Positions 1-7,311 of a DNA stretch of 27,602 bases are shown piece by piece. The stretch comes from Candidatus Nomurabacteria bacterium CG_4_10_14_0_2_um_filter_30_12. GTDB taxonomy: Bacteria; Patescibacteriota; Minisyncoccia; Phycocordibacterales; UBA9973. The position numbers were made by a program, and so were the translations under genes. The notes under the pieces are model-generated. The model did not search any database. It had not been told where the DNA came from and saw nothing but the letters and a program-made list of their open reading frames with translations. Where the stretch lies: assembly GCA_002792755.1 (NCBI GenBank), contig PFOY01000016.1, positions 1-27,602 on the forward strand, written 5' to 3'. How positions within the stretch are numbered: position 1 is the first letter of the stretch; every line of letters begins with the position of its first letter.

Positions 1-578
1 CTTTTTATGGTCATGAAGTAATAGGATACAGAATGGCAAAAAAAATATTAGAGCGATTAAAATTTTCAAAAAAAGAAATTGAATTAATTGAAAAACTTAT
101 TCGTAATCATATGTTTTTTTCTGATACAGAATTGATTACACTTTCTGCTGTGAGGAGAATAATTACAAAAATGGGTAAAGAAAATATTTGGTCTCTTATG
201 AATGTCCGTGAGTGTGACAGAGTTGGAATGAAGAAAAAAGAAACGCCATATCGTTTACGTAAATATTTTGCAATGATAGAGGAAGCACTTCATGACCCTG
301 TATCTGTCGGGCAGCTTAAAATTAATGGAGAATTTATGATAAAAGAGCTCGGGATAATACCTGGCCCTAGGATGGGGTGGATTTTGAATGCGCTTCTTGA
401 AGAAGTCTTAGATGATCCAACAAAAAATACAAAGGAACATTTATCTGAATTAATTAAATCACTCGATATGCTTGGTGATGTAGAATTAAAAACGCTAGGG
501 GATAGAGGAAAAGAAAAAAAAGATGAGTTAGAAACAGAAGAAATTGATAAATTAAAAAAGAAATATGGGGTAAAATGA
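1..578 (+). CDS. cca: tRNA nucleotidyltransferase (CCA-adding), C-terminal part, cut by window edge
   Basis: This is the 3' part of a CCA-adding enzyme or poly(A)-polymerase-family protein, which completes the CCA end of tRNA in the cytoplasm. The frame is open from base 3 and reads FYGHEVIGYRM before the first internal ATG at 33, so the gene starts upstream of the window. Seen here: the end of an HD-like region (GHE, then KILERLKFS and RNHMF) and the helical tail typical of bacterial class II enzymes, with VGQLKINGEF, LGIIPGPRMGWIL and LLEEVLDDP. The nucleotidyltransferase head lies outside. The gene ends in TGA, which argues that UGA is a stop in this organism. It converges on the next gene with 33 nt between. 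The family call is firm; whether the enzyme adds the full CCA cannot be told from the tail. Confidence 0.88.
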   Translation, partial: FYGHEVIGYRMAKKILERLKFSKKEIELIEKLIRNHMFFSDTELITLSAVRRIITKMGKENIWSLMNVRECDRVGMKKKETPYRLRKYFAMIEEALHDPVSVGQLKINGEFMIKELGIIPGPRMGWILNALLEEVLDDPTKNTKEHLSELIKSLDMLGDVELKTLGDRGKEKKDELETEEIDKLKKKYGVK

Positions 579-611
579 AAAAGTATTATTTTTTGTTTTC
601 TTTTTAAATTT

Positions 612-908
612 TTATTCTAAAGCTTCACTTATCGAAAAATTTTCAAATTCGTGTTTTGGTGTTTGCCAGACTATTGAAAAATTTTCTATTTGAGAAAAAA
701 TAGGGAAAAAATAACGACCACATTGTAATTTTTTAATAAAAAAAAGGAGATTTTTTTCTTCTCCTTCTGCAATAATTTTTATGCTTCCATCATTTTTAAA
801 AAAAACAATTCCTTTTAGTTCTAGTCTTGTTGCATTATTATAAACCCATAAAACATATTTATGGTTTAAACTTTTACCCCATATTGTACTTTCTATGCTT
901 TTAATCAT
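612..908 (-). CDS. acylphosphatase-like protein without catalytic residues
   Basis: A 98-residue protein with the acylphosphatase pattern: a helix with alanine (A26), then LKGIVFFKNDGSIKIIAEGEE, then FIKKLQCGR, a one-domain ferredoxin-like fold of the usual length. Acylphosphatases hydrolyse acyl-phosphates with an arginine in GVGFR and an asparagine in GWVRN. Aligned by the spacing to A26 and G33, the arginine position is V19 and the asparagine position is F37, and no GVGFR loop is present. Enzyme activity is therefore unlikely, and a binding or structural role is more plausible. It converges on cca and diverges from the orphan gene at 1054. The start is the only ATG that keeps the first strand. 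The fold is inferred from the motif, not from a search. Confidence 0.62.
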   Translation of the reverse strand: MIKSIESTIWGKSLNHKYVLWVYNNATRLELKGIVFFKNDGSIKIIAEGEEKNLLFFIKKLQCGRYFFPIFSQIENFSIVWQTPKHEFENFSISEALE

Positions 909-975
909 AAAAAAGATTTTTATTAGTGATTAATATAAAGATATTATGTGCGTGTTTCTTTGGTATGTCAATAGC

Positions 976-1004
976 TTGACAGATTGTGTTTTTACTGTTA
1001 GATT
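976..1004 (+). promoter_or_regulatory. promoter of the orphan gene at 1054
   Basis: TTGACA at 976-981, a 17-nt spacer and TAGATT at 999-1004. Transcription would start near 1011, giving a leader of about 43 nt with AAGGAG at the right distance from ATG. Confidence 0.6.
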
Positions 1005-1053
1005 TAACCTGAAATAAATTTTTTTCTTTGAATTTTTTAAGGAGTCATGTGCT

Positions 1054-1485
1054 ATGAAAGTTATAATTTCTGATTTTTTCAGTAGATGTGGAAAACTGAA
1101 AGGAAAAATGATTTCCAGTACTTTTTTGGAGGTTTTAAAAAATCTTAAAAAAGATTATTGTGTTTTACTGGAAATTAGAAATATTGAACCAATTGAAGGT
1201 GAGGTTGGTTTATTCCCATCTATTTCTCCTGAAAATGGAGAGATAAAAATATCTGAGATCTTTGAGAAAGGATATCGCATTTCTTTTTCTCATTCTGCAA
1301 AATCTAGTTTTTACCACATAGAACTTAGGCCATTATATTCTGAATATTTTTACGACTCATTTGATCTTAATATAACTATTGAGAAGAATGGGTGTGATTA
1401 TTATAATGGTTTAGTTCCTAATGAGGTAAAAATATTGAGGAATGATATCTTAAAAGATCTCATGAAAGCCCTTCTTTTTCTTTAA
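1054..1485 (+). CDS. unknown protein, strong SD and own terminator
   Basis: A 143-residue protein that I do not recognise. It has no signal peptide, membrane segment or obvious catalytic motif; it alternates strand-like stretches (CVLLEIRNIEP, FYHIELRP, FDLNITIEK) and ends in a helix. It is clearly a transcription unit of its own: promoter at 976-1004, AAGGAG 9 nt before ATG, and a hairpin terminator 28 nt after the stop. This architecture is shared with the unknown genes at 4914 and 17625 and differs from the leaderless or hairpin-preceded genes around it. Expression as a protein is well supported by this layout; function is unknown. Confidence 0.68.
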   Translation: MKVIISDFFSRCGKLKGKMISSTFLEVLKNLKKDYCVLLEIRNIEPIEGEVGLFPSISPENGEIKISEIFEKGYRISFSHSAKSSFYHIELRPLYSEYFYDSFDLNITIEKNGCDYYNGLVPNEVKILRNDILKDLMKALLFL

Positions 1486-1512
1486 TAGTTTTTTTGGTTT
1501 TACTCATTTTAG

Positions 1513-1541
1513 CCGTGAATTTATGTTCACGGTTTTTTTAT
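1513..1541 (+). terminator. rho-independent terminator of the gene at 1054
   Basis: Perfect stem CCGTGAA (1513-1519) / TTCACGG (1526-1532) with a 6-nt loop, followed by seven T. Confidence 0.8.
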
Positions 1542-1543
1542 TT

Positions 1544-1562
1544 CCACAAGTTGAACTTGTGG
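1544..1562. repeat. perfect 19-bp palindrome at the 3' end of the cysteine-rich gene
   Basis: CCACAAGTT (1544-1552), one G, then AACTTGTGG (1554-1562). It lies 5 nt past the stop of the minus-strand gene ending at 1568, between two convergent genes. On the minus strand it is followed by A-rich sequence, so it is not a textbook terminator for that gene. The centre resembles that of the REP palindromes near 25400-27500, but the arms differ. Confidence 0.6.
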
Positions 1563-1567
1563 GGAAT

Positions 1568-3241
1568 TTAATAAATTTCTTTATTATAGCATTCTTCACA
1601 ATATACTTTCTCTGGACGGTTGGGGGAGTAGGCAGTTTCAAATTCATTATCACAACTTTCTTTCATACATTTCCTATGCCAGAGTTTACGAGGATTGCGC
1701 TTAGACATTCTTTCTTTATGACGACATTCAAAATCTTTGTGTGGCAGAGGTAGATGCATTCTTTTATAAAAATCTAATTCAGCTTTTGTTATTCTAAAAT
1801 TCTTTTTACAATCACTACAAACTAAAATTTCTTTTAAAATACCTGCCTGTCCATCTAGCGGGTCTTCTTTCACTTCTTGTATAGTCTCTGGCATATCTGC
1901 TTCCTTAATAGTTTTTTTTCCATAAGTGCCACTCGTTTGGCTTTGCCAATTGAAACCTTTTTCTTTCGATTCTTTTTTGGTCATTGGATAATATTCGTAA
2001 GCCAAAGTTTCATTGTAGCCAAAAGGGGACAATTCTGGAGGAATAAAATCTCCATACACACCTTCTTTTTTCATATTTTCAATAATTTCTTCTTTTATTT
2101 TTTGATATTCTTCCTTGGTGTATTCCTTGTTTAAAATACAGTATTTTTTCTTGTTTAATCCGACACAACCAAAACAACTTTCACAGTTATAACAGCTATC
2201 GGAATAATGGACGTCATTACAATACATTGGGTAAATAGTTGCTATGTTGTTTCTACTACTGAGATTACCCATGACGTTATAACAACGTTCAGCTCCGGTA
2301 TAGATATTATTACAATCAAAACAATCAATAATATTATCTGCATCGGCAACGTAGGAGCAATTTTTGGTATCAAAGTCATCGAAAATGTAGATGCCATCAT
2401 GGCAGTTATATAAATAATCTCCAGCCACCTTGTTGCATTTGACAGTGGAAGCAAATTTTACAATAACCTTAGATCTGATTTCTATATATTTTTCTTTTGT
2501 CTTTTGTATATTTTTATGACTAGATAAGATTTCTGCTTTTTTCTGCTCATACTCTTCTTTAGTGTATCGTTTGTTTTCAATACAATAGGTTAGGTTGCGT
2601 CCATTAGTACAAAGAATACAATTCTGACAATTACGCATATCAAATGAAAACAACACATCCACGCATTCCTGTAACCTCTCACCATACATACACTTAAACG
2701 ATTTTACGGTGTCGATGCATTCATAGCATAGTTCAGAATCGTATAAGAAATCACAATCCAAAGAATTTTTACATCTTTGCACTAATCGACCATACATACA
2801 GTCTTCATTATTACCAGCAGCAAACAGTAAATAACAATTTTTATTATCTTCCGCGTTATTGGTATAATCGCTACCTGTGCTATTAATAACCAGTAAGCCT
2901 ATACGCGGTATTTCATTTTTTAATTTTCCGAACTGTTCTAGAAAAGATTTTGCTGAATCTATGTTTTTCCCAAAAATCATCGGGTTCCATTTGTCGCTCC
3001 ACCAGCACTTATGGCAATAAACTGGAAAAGGGGTATCAGTAGGGTATAGACACACACCATCCTTTTTACATAAATCGCAAATTCGTTTGTAAAGCGTACG
3101 TTCGTTGCGGAAAGACAGTCGTTGTCTCATTCGGCAATCAGGACAATAGTTTGGTGTTGGTACTTTTACTTGTTCATAAAAAACTAAATCAGCATCTCTG
3201 ATTTCAAAATTTTCTCCACATGTTTTACATGTTTTTTGCAT
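1568..3241 (-). CDS. cysteine-rich multi-zinc-ribbon protein of CPR type
   Basis: A 557-residue protein with about 40 cysteines, many in CxxC pairs. It opens with a zinc ribbon (CKTCGENFEI, then YCPDC) and a second one (CDLCKKDG, then YCHKC). The middle has many evenly spaced single or paired cysteines in short repeats (NCYLLF, DCMYG, LCYEC, KCMYG, NCQNC) that look like beta-helix or knuckle repeats. A module of the form YCIxNKxYTKEEYxxxKxEI occurs twice, near residues 220 and 370. It ends with another ribbon pair (CSDCKKNFRI and YCEEC) that echoes the N-terminus. There is no signal peptide or membrane segment. Large proteins of this type are frequent in Parcubacteria genomes and have no assigned role; metal or nucleic-acid binding is the natural guess. 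It is transcribed alone. The gene is certain; the function is unknown. Confidence 0.85.
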   Translation of the reverse strand: MQKTCKTCGENFEIRDADLVFYEQVKVPTPNYCPDCRMRQRLSFRNERTLYKRICDLCKKDGVCLYPTDTPFPVYCHKCWWSDKWNPMIFGKNIDSAKSFLEQFGKLKNEIPRIGLLVINSTGSDYTNNAEDNKNCYLLFAAGNNEDCMYGRLVQRCKNSLDCDFLYDSELCYECIDTVKSFKCMYGERLQECVDVLFSFDMRNCQNCILCTNGRNLTYCIENKRYTKEEYEQKKAEILSSHKNIQKTKEKYIEIRSKVIVKFASTVKCNKVAGDYLYNCHDGIYIFDDFDTKNCSYVADADNIIDCFDCNNIYTGAERCYNVMGNLSSRNNIATIYPMYCNDVHYSDSCYNCESCFGCVGLNKKKYCILNKEYTKEEYQKIKEEIIENMKKEGVYGDFIPPELSPFGYNETLAYEYYPMTKKESKEKGFNWQSQTSGTYGKKTIKEADMPETIQEVKEDPLDGQAGILKEILVCSDCKKNFRITKAELDFYKRMHLPLPHKDFECRHKERMSKRNPRKLWHRKCMKESCDNEFETAYSPNRPEKVYCEECYNKEIY

Positions 3242-3269
3242 ACTATAATAATATCACTAATAAAAAGAT

Positions 3270-3596
3270 ATGCTAGAATGTAAAAATATGGAAATTGAAA
3301 CTGTAAATAAAAATATAGATGATTTTTTGAAAAATTTGGAACCAACAACAAACGCAAGGACATTGAGGATTATTGATTTTCTGTCTAATTATAATTATAA
3401 ACTTGGTTTACCATATAGTAGAAGTTTGCATGATGGTTTATTTGAGTTGAGAATTATTGGTAAAAAACAAGTAAGAATAATTTATTGTTTTTATAATAAT
3501 AAAATATATTTATTACATGGTTTTGTTAAAAAACAAAATAAAATACCTAAAAAAGATATAGATTTAGCAATAGAAAGAAAGAATTTGCTTATATAA
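3270..3596 (+). CDS. higB: HigB-like (Gp49/RelE superfamily) toxin
   Basis: A 108-residue protein of the phage Gp49-like/HigB toxin family, which cleaves mRNA on the ribosome. Family landmarks are in order: a helical N-terminus with ARTLRIIDFLSNY, then LPYSRSLHDGLFELRI, VRIIYCF, IYLLHGFVKKQNKIPKKDI and a final helix. The conserved LHDGLFELR and LLHGFxKKxxKxP cores are intact. ATG at 3288 is an equally possible start. A TATAAT at 3244-3249 is the likely -10. The antitoxin gene follows 22 nt downstream, the toxin-first order usual for higBA. Confidence 0.85.
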   Translation: MLECKNMEIETVNKNIDDFLKNLEPTTNARTLRIIDFLSNYNYKLGLPYSRSLHDGLFELRIIGKKQVRIIYCFYNNKIYLLHGFVKKQNKIPKKDIDLAIERKNLLI

Positions 3597-3613
3597 CATA
3601 TATGTGATATCAT
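3585..3613 (+). promoter_or_regulatory. leaderless promoter of higA, with possible operator
   Basis: TTGCTT at 3585-3590, a 17-nt spacer and TATCAT at 3608-3613, 5 nt before the higA ATG, so the mRNA would start at or next to the start codon. The palindrome TGATATCA (3605-3612) overlaps the -10. An inverted copy of its GTGATAT half lies at 3251-3257 just after the higB -10, so both may be HigA sites. Confidence 0.55.
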
Positions 3614-3618
3614 AAACT

Positions 3619-3888
3619 ATGACAAATTTTACAAAACTTAAAAGTGAAGCGTTAAAAGATCCAAAAGTAAAAGAAGCTTATGATAGTTTAGAGCTTGAAT
3701 TTTCTATTATTAGACAAATTTTAGACAAAAGACTTAAAAGAGGCATTTCTCAAAAGGATTTAGCAAAAAAGATTGGAACAGGCCAATCTGCTATTTCTAG
3801 ACTTGAATCTGGAAATTATAATCCGACATTATCTTTTTTAAAGAAAGTTTCTGAAGCTCTTGGTTCTAAATTGGAGGTTAAAATATAG
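3619..3888 (+). CDS. higA: HigA-like XRE-family antitoxin
   Basis: An 89-residue DNA-binding antitoxin. After an N-terminal helical part (LKSEALKDPKVKEAYDSLE) comes a Cro/C1-type helix-turn-helix at about residues 38-85: RGISQKDLAKKIGTGQSAI, then SRLESGNYNPTLSFLKKVSEALG. The SRLESGxxNPTL core is typical of antitoxins paired with Gp49-type toxins. It would neutralise the preceding toxin and repress the pair. Its own promoter lies in the end of higB and the 22-nt gap, so antitoxin can be made separately. It ends 4 nt before the murI start. Confidence 0.88.
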   Translation: MTNFTKLKSEALKDPKVKEAYDSLELEFSIIRQILDKRLKRGISQKDLAKKIGTGQSAISRLESGNYNPTLSFLKKVSEALGSKLEVKI

Positions 3889-3892
3889 ATAT

Positions 3893-4798
3893 ATGAAAAT
3901 TGGGATTTTTGATTCGGGATTGGGTGGCTTAATTATTACGAAAGCAATACGAAAGGCAATGCCAGAATATGATTATGTATATTTAGGAGACACAAAAAGA
4001 GTGCCTTATGGTAATCGCTCACATGAAGCTGTTTATGAATTTACCCGTGAAGCAGTGGATTATTTATTTAAAAAAGAAAATTGTGCGATTATTATTATTG
4101 CTTGCAATACTGCTTCTGCTCGAGCACTAAGAAGAATTCAACAAGAATATTTAGTGAGTTATAATTCTTCAAGAAAAATCATGGGGGAGTCTCTAAGAAA
4201 AATTTTAGGTGTTTTAATTCCTACAGCAGAGGAAGCTGCTAAATATAAAAAGGTGGGTGTACTTGGGACTTTGGGGACAGTTAGTTCAAATTCTTTTCCG
4301 GAAGAAATAAAGAAAAGGAACTTGCTGCTTTTTCATGGCCCGCACTCGAACCTGAATATGGTTAACGAAACTAATATTGCGTATGCCAAAAAAAGCACAA
4401 GTTTCTTTTCTTTTACGAGGGTCTTTCAAAATTCTGCACCGATGCTCGTGCCTCTTATAGAAGAAGGGGAGAAAGTTTTGGCTATACAATTTTTAAAGAA
4501 ATACTTGAAACCATTTTTAAATAAAAAGTTAGATGCGATAGTTCTCGGTTGTACTCATTATCCATTTTATAAAAAAGAAATTAAAAAAATTCTAGGTAAA
4601 AAAATAAAAGTAATTTCTCAGGATGAAATTATTCCTAAAAAATTGAAAGACTATCTTTTAAAACATTCTGAAATTGAGAAAAAACTTTCTAAAAATAAAA
4701 AAGCAAAAATATTAGTGACTGATATAACCCCGAATATAAAAAAATTATCACAAAAATGGTTTGGGAAAAACACTAAGCTGGAATGCATACAACTTTAG
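3893..4798 (+). CDS. murI: glutamate racemase with an in-frame palindromic insertion
   Basis: Glutamate racemase makes D-glutamate for peptidoglycan in the cytoplasm. The protein has 301 residues against about 260-270 for the family. It starts at ATG 3893 (MKIGIFDSGLGG), because that motif normally begins the protein. Both catalytic cysteines are present: ACNTAS (C71) and GCTHYP (C220). The motifs YLGDTKRVPYG and APMLVPLIEEGE are intact. Between EEIKKRN and VFQNSAPML, where the family has a short turn, about 30 extra residues (142-171) are encoded by a palindromic DNA element whose core recurs at 19932-20002. A second, smaller expansion (about residues 88-100) follows the first cysteine motif. 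The frame is kept and the active-site motifs survive, so it is probably functional, with a surface loop. Confidence 0.92.
   Translation: MKIGIFDSGLGGLIITKAIRKAMPEYDYVYLGDTKRVPYGNRSHEAVYEFTREAVDYLFKKENCAIIIIACNTASARALRRIQQEYLVSYNSSRKIMGESLRKILGVLIPTAEEAAKYKKVGVLGTLGTVSSNSFPEEIKKRNLLLFHGPHSNLNMVNETNIAYAKKSTSFFSFTRVFQNSAPMLVPLIEEGEKVLAIQFLKKYLKPFLNKKLDAIVLGCTHYPFYKKEIKKILGKKIKVISQDEIIPKKLKDYLLKHSEIEKKLSKNKKAKILVTDITPNIKKLSQKWFGKNTKLECIQL
4317..4405. repeat. palindromic element A, inserted in murI
   Basis: Outer arms GGAACTTGCTGCTTTTT (4317-4333) and AAAAAGCACAAGTTTC (ending 4405) pair with one bulge. Inside is GGC...GCC and a small hairpin AACC/GGTT. The core from about 4326 to 4397 matches 19932-20002 at most positions, mainly with C/T and A/G changes and a 2-nt gap. 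The stem bases beside the core (TGCTTTTT with AAAAAGCA here, TGCTTTCT with AGGAAGTA there) stay pairable in both copies. It is translated within murI. Confidence 0.75.
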
Positions 4799-4802
4799 AT
4801 GA

Positions 4803-4831
4803 TTGACTTATGAAACATAAAGTGTTTTAAT
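4803..4831 (+). promoter_or_regulatory. promoter of the membrane protein gene at 4914
   Basis: TTGACT at 4803-4808, 17-nt spacer, TTTAAT at 4826-4831. The predicted leader of about 75 nt holds two small hairpins, GGT...ACC at 4841-4857 and ATCTC...GAGAT around 4872-4895, each with CGAAGAACG inside. Confidence 0.55.
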
Positions 4832-4913
4832 TTAAAAAAAGGTGCGAAGAACGTACCAGCTGTTTAAAAAATATCTCTTCGAAGAACGATTGAGATAAAA
4901 AAGGAGTTGTGTT

Positions 4914-5465
4914 ATGAATAAAGTTCTCGTTATTCTAATTGTCTTAGTTGCCATTTCTTTGGCAATATTTTTTCTTCGTCATGTTTTTACTTTTATAATT
5001 TCTTTGATTTCTAATTTTAGAAGTAATCTGAAAAAGAAAAAAGAAGAAAAAAAAGAAAAACAAAAACAGAAAGATCGAGAAGTTTTTAAAAGACTTTTTA
5101 ATTTTTATCCAGAAGATGAAAATCTCTCTGGTATAGAAAAAGCAAAGTATGTGAATGATGTTCTAAAGCTTTTTGCTTTAAACTTTTTCAAAGTCGGAAA
5201 TAACCAAACAGAGATTTTTAATTATGTTTCTGTCCTAATTAAAAAAGATTTTTTTGATACAACAATTATAGAAAAAATTGCATTAAAAAAGTTTTTCATT
5301 TTATACCCAGTTAATTGGGGATTAGGTTTTTCTTCTTTGGATCATTTAAGGATTTTTATAAATCTTATAGTAGCCCAAAAGAAGAATTTATTTTGGGAAG
5401 CTCACAGGGTGGCCAAAATATTCGGTTATTATGTTCATGAGAGCATAAAACCATATTATTTTTAG
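4914..5465 (+). CDS. unknown protein with N-terminal membrane anchor
   Basis: A 183-residue protein that I do not recognise. Residues 3-35 are strongly hydrophobic (VLVILIVLVAISLAIFF, then FTFIISLI), followed by a very basic stretch rich in K and E and a mostly helical soluble domain with FNFYPEDENLSGIEKAKYV. The positive charges after the helix suggest that the C-terminal domain is cytoplasmic. AAGGAG lies 7 nt before ATG, and a terminator follows directly. Like the genes at 1054 and 17625, it is a self-contained unit with promoter, SD and terminator. No function can be given. Confidence 0.72.
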   Translation: MNKVLVILIVLVAISLAIFFLRHVFTFIISLISNFRSNLKKKKEEKKEKQKQKDREVFKRLFNFYPEDENLSGIEKAKYVNDVLKLFALNFFKVGNNQTEIFNYVSVLIKKDFFDTTIIEKIALKKFFILYPVNWGLGFSSLDHLRIFINLIVAQKKNLFWEAHRVAKIFGYYVHESIKPYYF

Positions 5466-5475
5466 TAAATTTTTT

Positions 5476-5515
5476 GCCGGGTTGTTTTTAAGAACAACTC
5501 GGCATTTTCGTTTTT
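5476..5515 (+). terminator. rho-independent terminator of the gene at 4914
   Basis: GCCGGGTTGTT (5476-5486) pairs with AACAACTCGGC (5493-5503), with one G-U pair and a 6-nt loop, followed by a T-rich run. Confidence 0.8.
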
Positions 5516-6314
5516 AAATCTCTATCCAAATAGGGCAGTGGTCTGAACCATAATAGTCTGTTGCTATTCCTGTTTTTTTTATTCCATTTTTTTTATTAAA
5601 AAAATATTTGTCTGCAAAAAAGTAATCAAGACGCCAGCCAATGTTTCTGTCTCTTGCTCGAGTCTTTTGATCCCAATATGTATAAGCCCCAACTTTATCT
5701 GGATAAAAATATCTAAAAACATCTATAAAATTATTTTTTATAACTTTACTAATCCAAGTACGTTCTATGGGTAAGAATCCTGTATTTTCTTCATTTGCTT
5801 TTGATCGTGCGAGGTCTATTGGGGTGTGAGCTGTGTTTATATCTCCACAGAAAATAACGTGTTCACCATTTTTACGAAGTTTTAAAATAAATTTTAAAAA
5901 TGCATCATAGAATTCTAATTTGTATTTTAACCTGTGTGGACCACTTCCACCATTTGGAAAATACCCAGTTATGATTGTTAATTTTTTATTCTTATTTTTA
6001 TTCTTGTTTTCATATTTTGTAATTAATAATCTACCTTCATCATCAAATTTTTTAATTCCCATTCCGTATAAAACTTCTTTTGGTTTTTCTTTTGAATAAA
6101 TTGCGACACCACTATATCCTTTTCTTAATTTAGAATATGCAAAGTAAGAATAATATCCAGGAATGTTTTTCACAGTTTCATCTAATTGTTCTGGCTCTAC
6201 TTTTGTTTCTTGTAAACACAAAATATCTACTTTTCCTTTTTCAAATATGGGTATAAGAAATCCCTGTTTTGCCGTTGCCCTTAATCCATTTGTGTTCCAC
6301 GAAACTATTTTCAT
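5514..6314 (-). CDS. xth: exodeoxyribonuclease III / AP endonuclease
   Basis: A 266-residue enzyme of the ExoIII/ExoA family that cuts DNA at abasic sites and trims 3' ends in base excision repair. The metal and catalytic motifs are all present: SWNTNGLRA (N7), LCLQETKV (E36), GYFPNGG, CGDINTAHTPIDL, GWRLDYFF and the final GSDHCPIWIEI. A low-complexity stretch (KNKNKNKNKK) near residue 105, from a short tandem repeat, sits in a loop and keeps the frame. It begins 1 nt after the xer stop, so the two are translated from one message. Confidence 0.94.
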   Translation of the reverse strand: MKIVSWNTNGLRATAKQGFLIPIFEKGKVDILCLQETKVEPEQLDETVKNIPGYYSYFAYSKLRKGYSGVAIYSKEKPKEVLYGMGIKKFDDEGRLLITKYENKNKNKNKKLTIITGYFPNGGSGPHRLKYKLEFYDAFLKFILKLRKNGEHVIFCGDINTAHTPIDLARSKANEENTGFLPIERTWISKVIKNNFIDVFRYFYPDKVGAYTYWDQKTRARDRNIGWRLDYFFADKYFFNKKNGIKKTGIATDYYGSDHCPIWIEI

Positions 6315-6315
6315 A

Positions 6316-7233
6316 TTATTTTTTAGAATGAAACCTTTTATGAATTTCTTGTAATTGTTTATCTGTGATATGTGTATATATTTGTGTAGTAGAAATATTT
6401 GAATGCCCGAGCATCATCTGCACACTTCTTATGTCTGCACCATTTTGTAAAAGATCAGTAGCAAAACAATGTCTGATAATATGAGGTGTAACTCTTTTTG
6501 ATATTCCAGCTTTTATCGCATAGTGTTTCACTATCCTTTCTATCGATCTTCTTGCTAGTCCTTCTCTTTCATTTATACTTTTCTCTTCAGCTATTTTTAC
6601 AAACAATGCATCATCCATATCTTTTCTATTTTTCAAATATTCTTTTATGGATTTATTTGCTTCTTCTGAAACAAAAACTACTCTAATCTTGCTTCCTTTC
6701 CCGCGTATAGAAAATTCTCCAGCAGAAAAATTTAGATCTCTTGTGAGTGAACATAATTCAGAGACACGAAGACCTGTAGAAAAAAGCAGTTGTAATATAG
6801 CTCTATCTCGAAGTGATTTTAAACTATTTCCTTCTGGTGCAGAAAGTAAACGCTCAAGTTCTATTTGAGATATGAGATCGAGTTGTCTTTCGGGAACTTT
6901 TGCTAGTTCTATTCTTTCTGCAGGAAGAGATTCTATTTTTTTCTTTGTTAAATATTTGAGAAATCCTCGTATACCTATCAGATAATAATTTTGAGTTTTC
7001 TTTTTTAATGTTTCACCTGTTTGTCTGTTGTTGCCTGCACATTGTCTATTTAAAAAAAGTCTAAACTCTCTTACGTTTTCATCAGTTATATTTTTTACGT
7101 CTTTTACTTTTATAAATTCTAAAAAGCGAGTGATATATCTATCGTAATTTTCTATAGTTTTTAAACTTGAACCTTTTTCAATTTCTAGATATTCTAGGAA
7201 TTCTCTTTTTAATTTATATGCATCAGAGGTCAT
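6316..7233 (-). CDS. xerC: tyrosine recombinase, XerC/XerD type
   Basis: A 305-residue tyrosine recombinase. The N-terminal SAM-like core-binding domain spans about residues 1-105 (FLEYLEIEKGSSLKTIENY). The catalytic domain carries R156 (TGLRVSEL), the beta-hairpin lysine region (RGKGSK, 178-182), H251 and R254 (HIIRHCFAT), H277 (LGHSNI) and the nucleophile Y286 (TTQIYTH). The length and lack of extra domains fit the chromosome dimer resolvase rather than a phage or integron integrase. C and D cannot be separated by eye. A -10 (TATGAT, plus 7240-7245) lies 6 nt before ATG with TTTAAA 17 nt further up, so the mRNA is predicted leaderless. The xth gene follows in the same unit. Confidence 0.9.
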   Translation of the reverse strand: MTSDAYKLKREFLEYLEIEKGSSLKTIENYDRYITRFLEFIKVKDVKNITDENVREFRLFLNRQCAGNNRQTGETLKKKTQNYYLIGIRGFLKYLTKKKIESLPAERIELAKVPERQLDLISQIELERLLSAPEGNSLKSLRDRAILQLLFSTGLRVSELCSLTRDLNFSAGEFSIRGKGSKIRVVFVSEEANKSIKEYLKNRKDMDDALFVKIAEEKSINEREGLARRSIERIVKHYAIKAGISKRVTPHIIRHCFATDLLQNGADIRSVQMMLGHSNISTTQIYTHITDKQLQEIHKRFHSKK

Positions 7234-7276
7234 ATATTTATCATAACATGTCGCACAATATTTTTAAAACGCTACC

Positions 7277-7305
7277 TTGCATTTTTCTCAGCTTCATGCT
7301 AAGAT
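7277..7305 (+). promoter_or_regulatory. leaderless promoter of rpsO
   Basis: TTGCAT at 7277-7282, 17-nt spacer ending in TGC (extended -10), TAAGAT at 7300-7305, then 6 nt to ATG at 7312. Transcription should begin at the start codon itself. Confidence 0.65.
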
Positions 7306-7311
7306 AATTTC

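Noticed and set aside
1544..1562. Sixth REP copy
   Set aside because: Only the central AGTT/AACTT part resembles the REP; the arms (CCACA versus TGTGCAA) do not match.
4317..4405. Frameshift or assembly error in murI
   Set aside because: The frame continues unbroken through the insert, both catalytic motifs are in one frame, and a related copy of the insert exists elsewhere.
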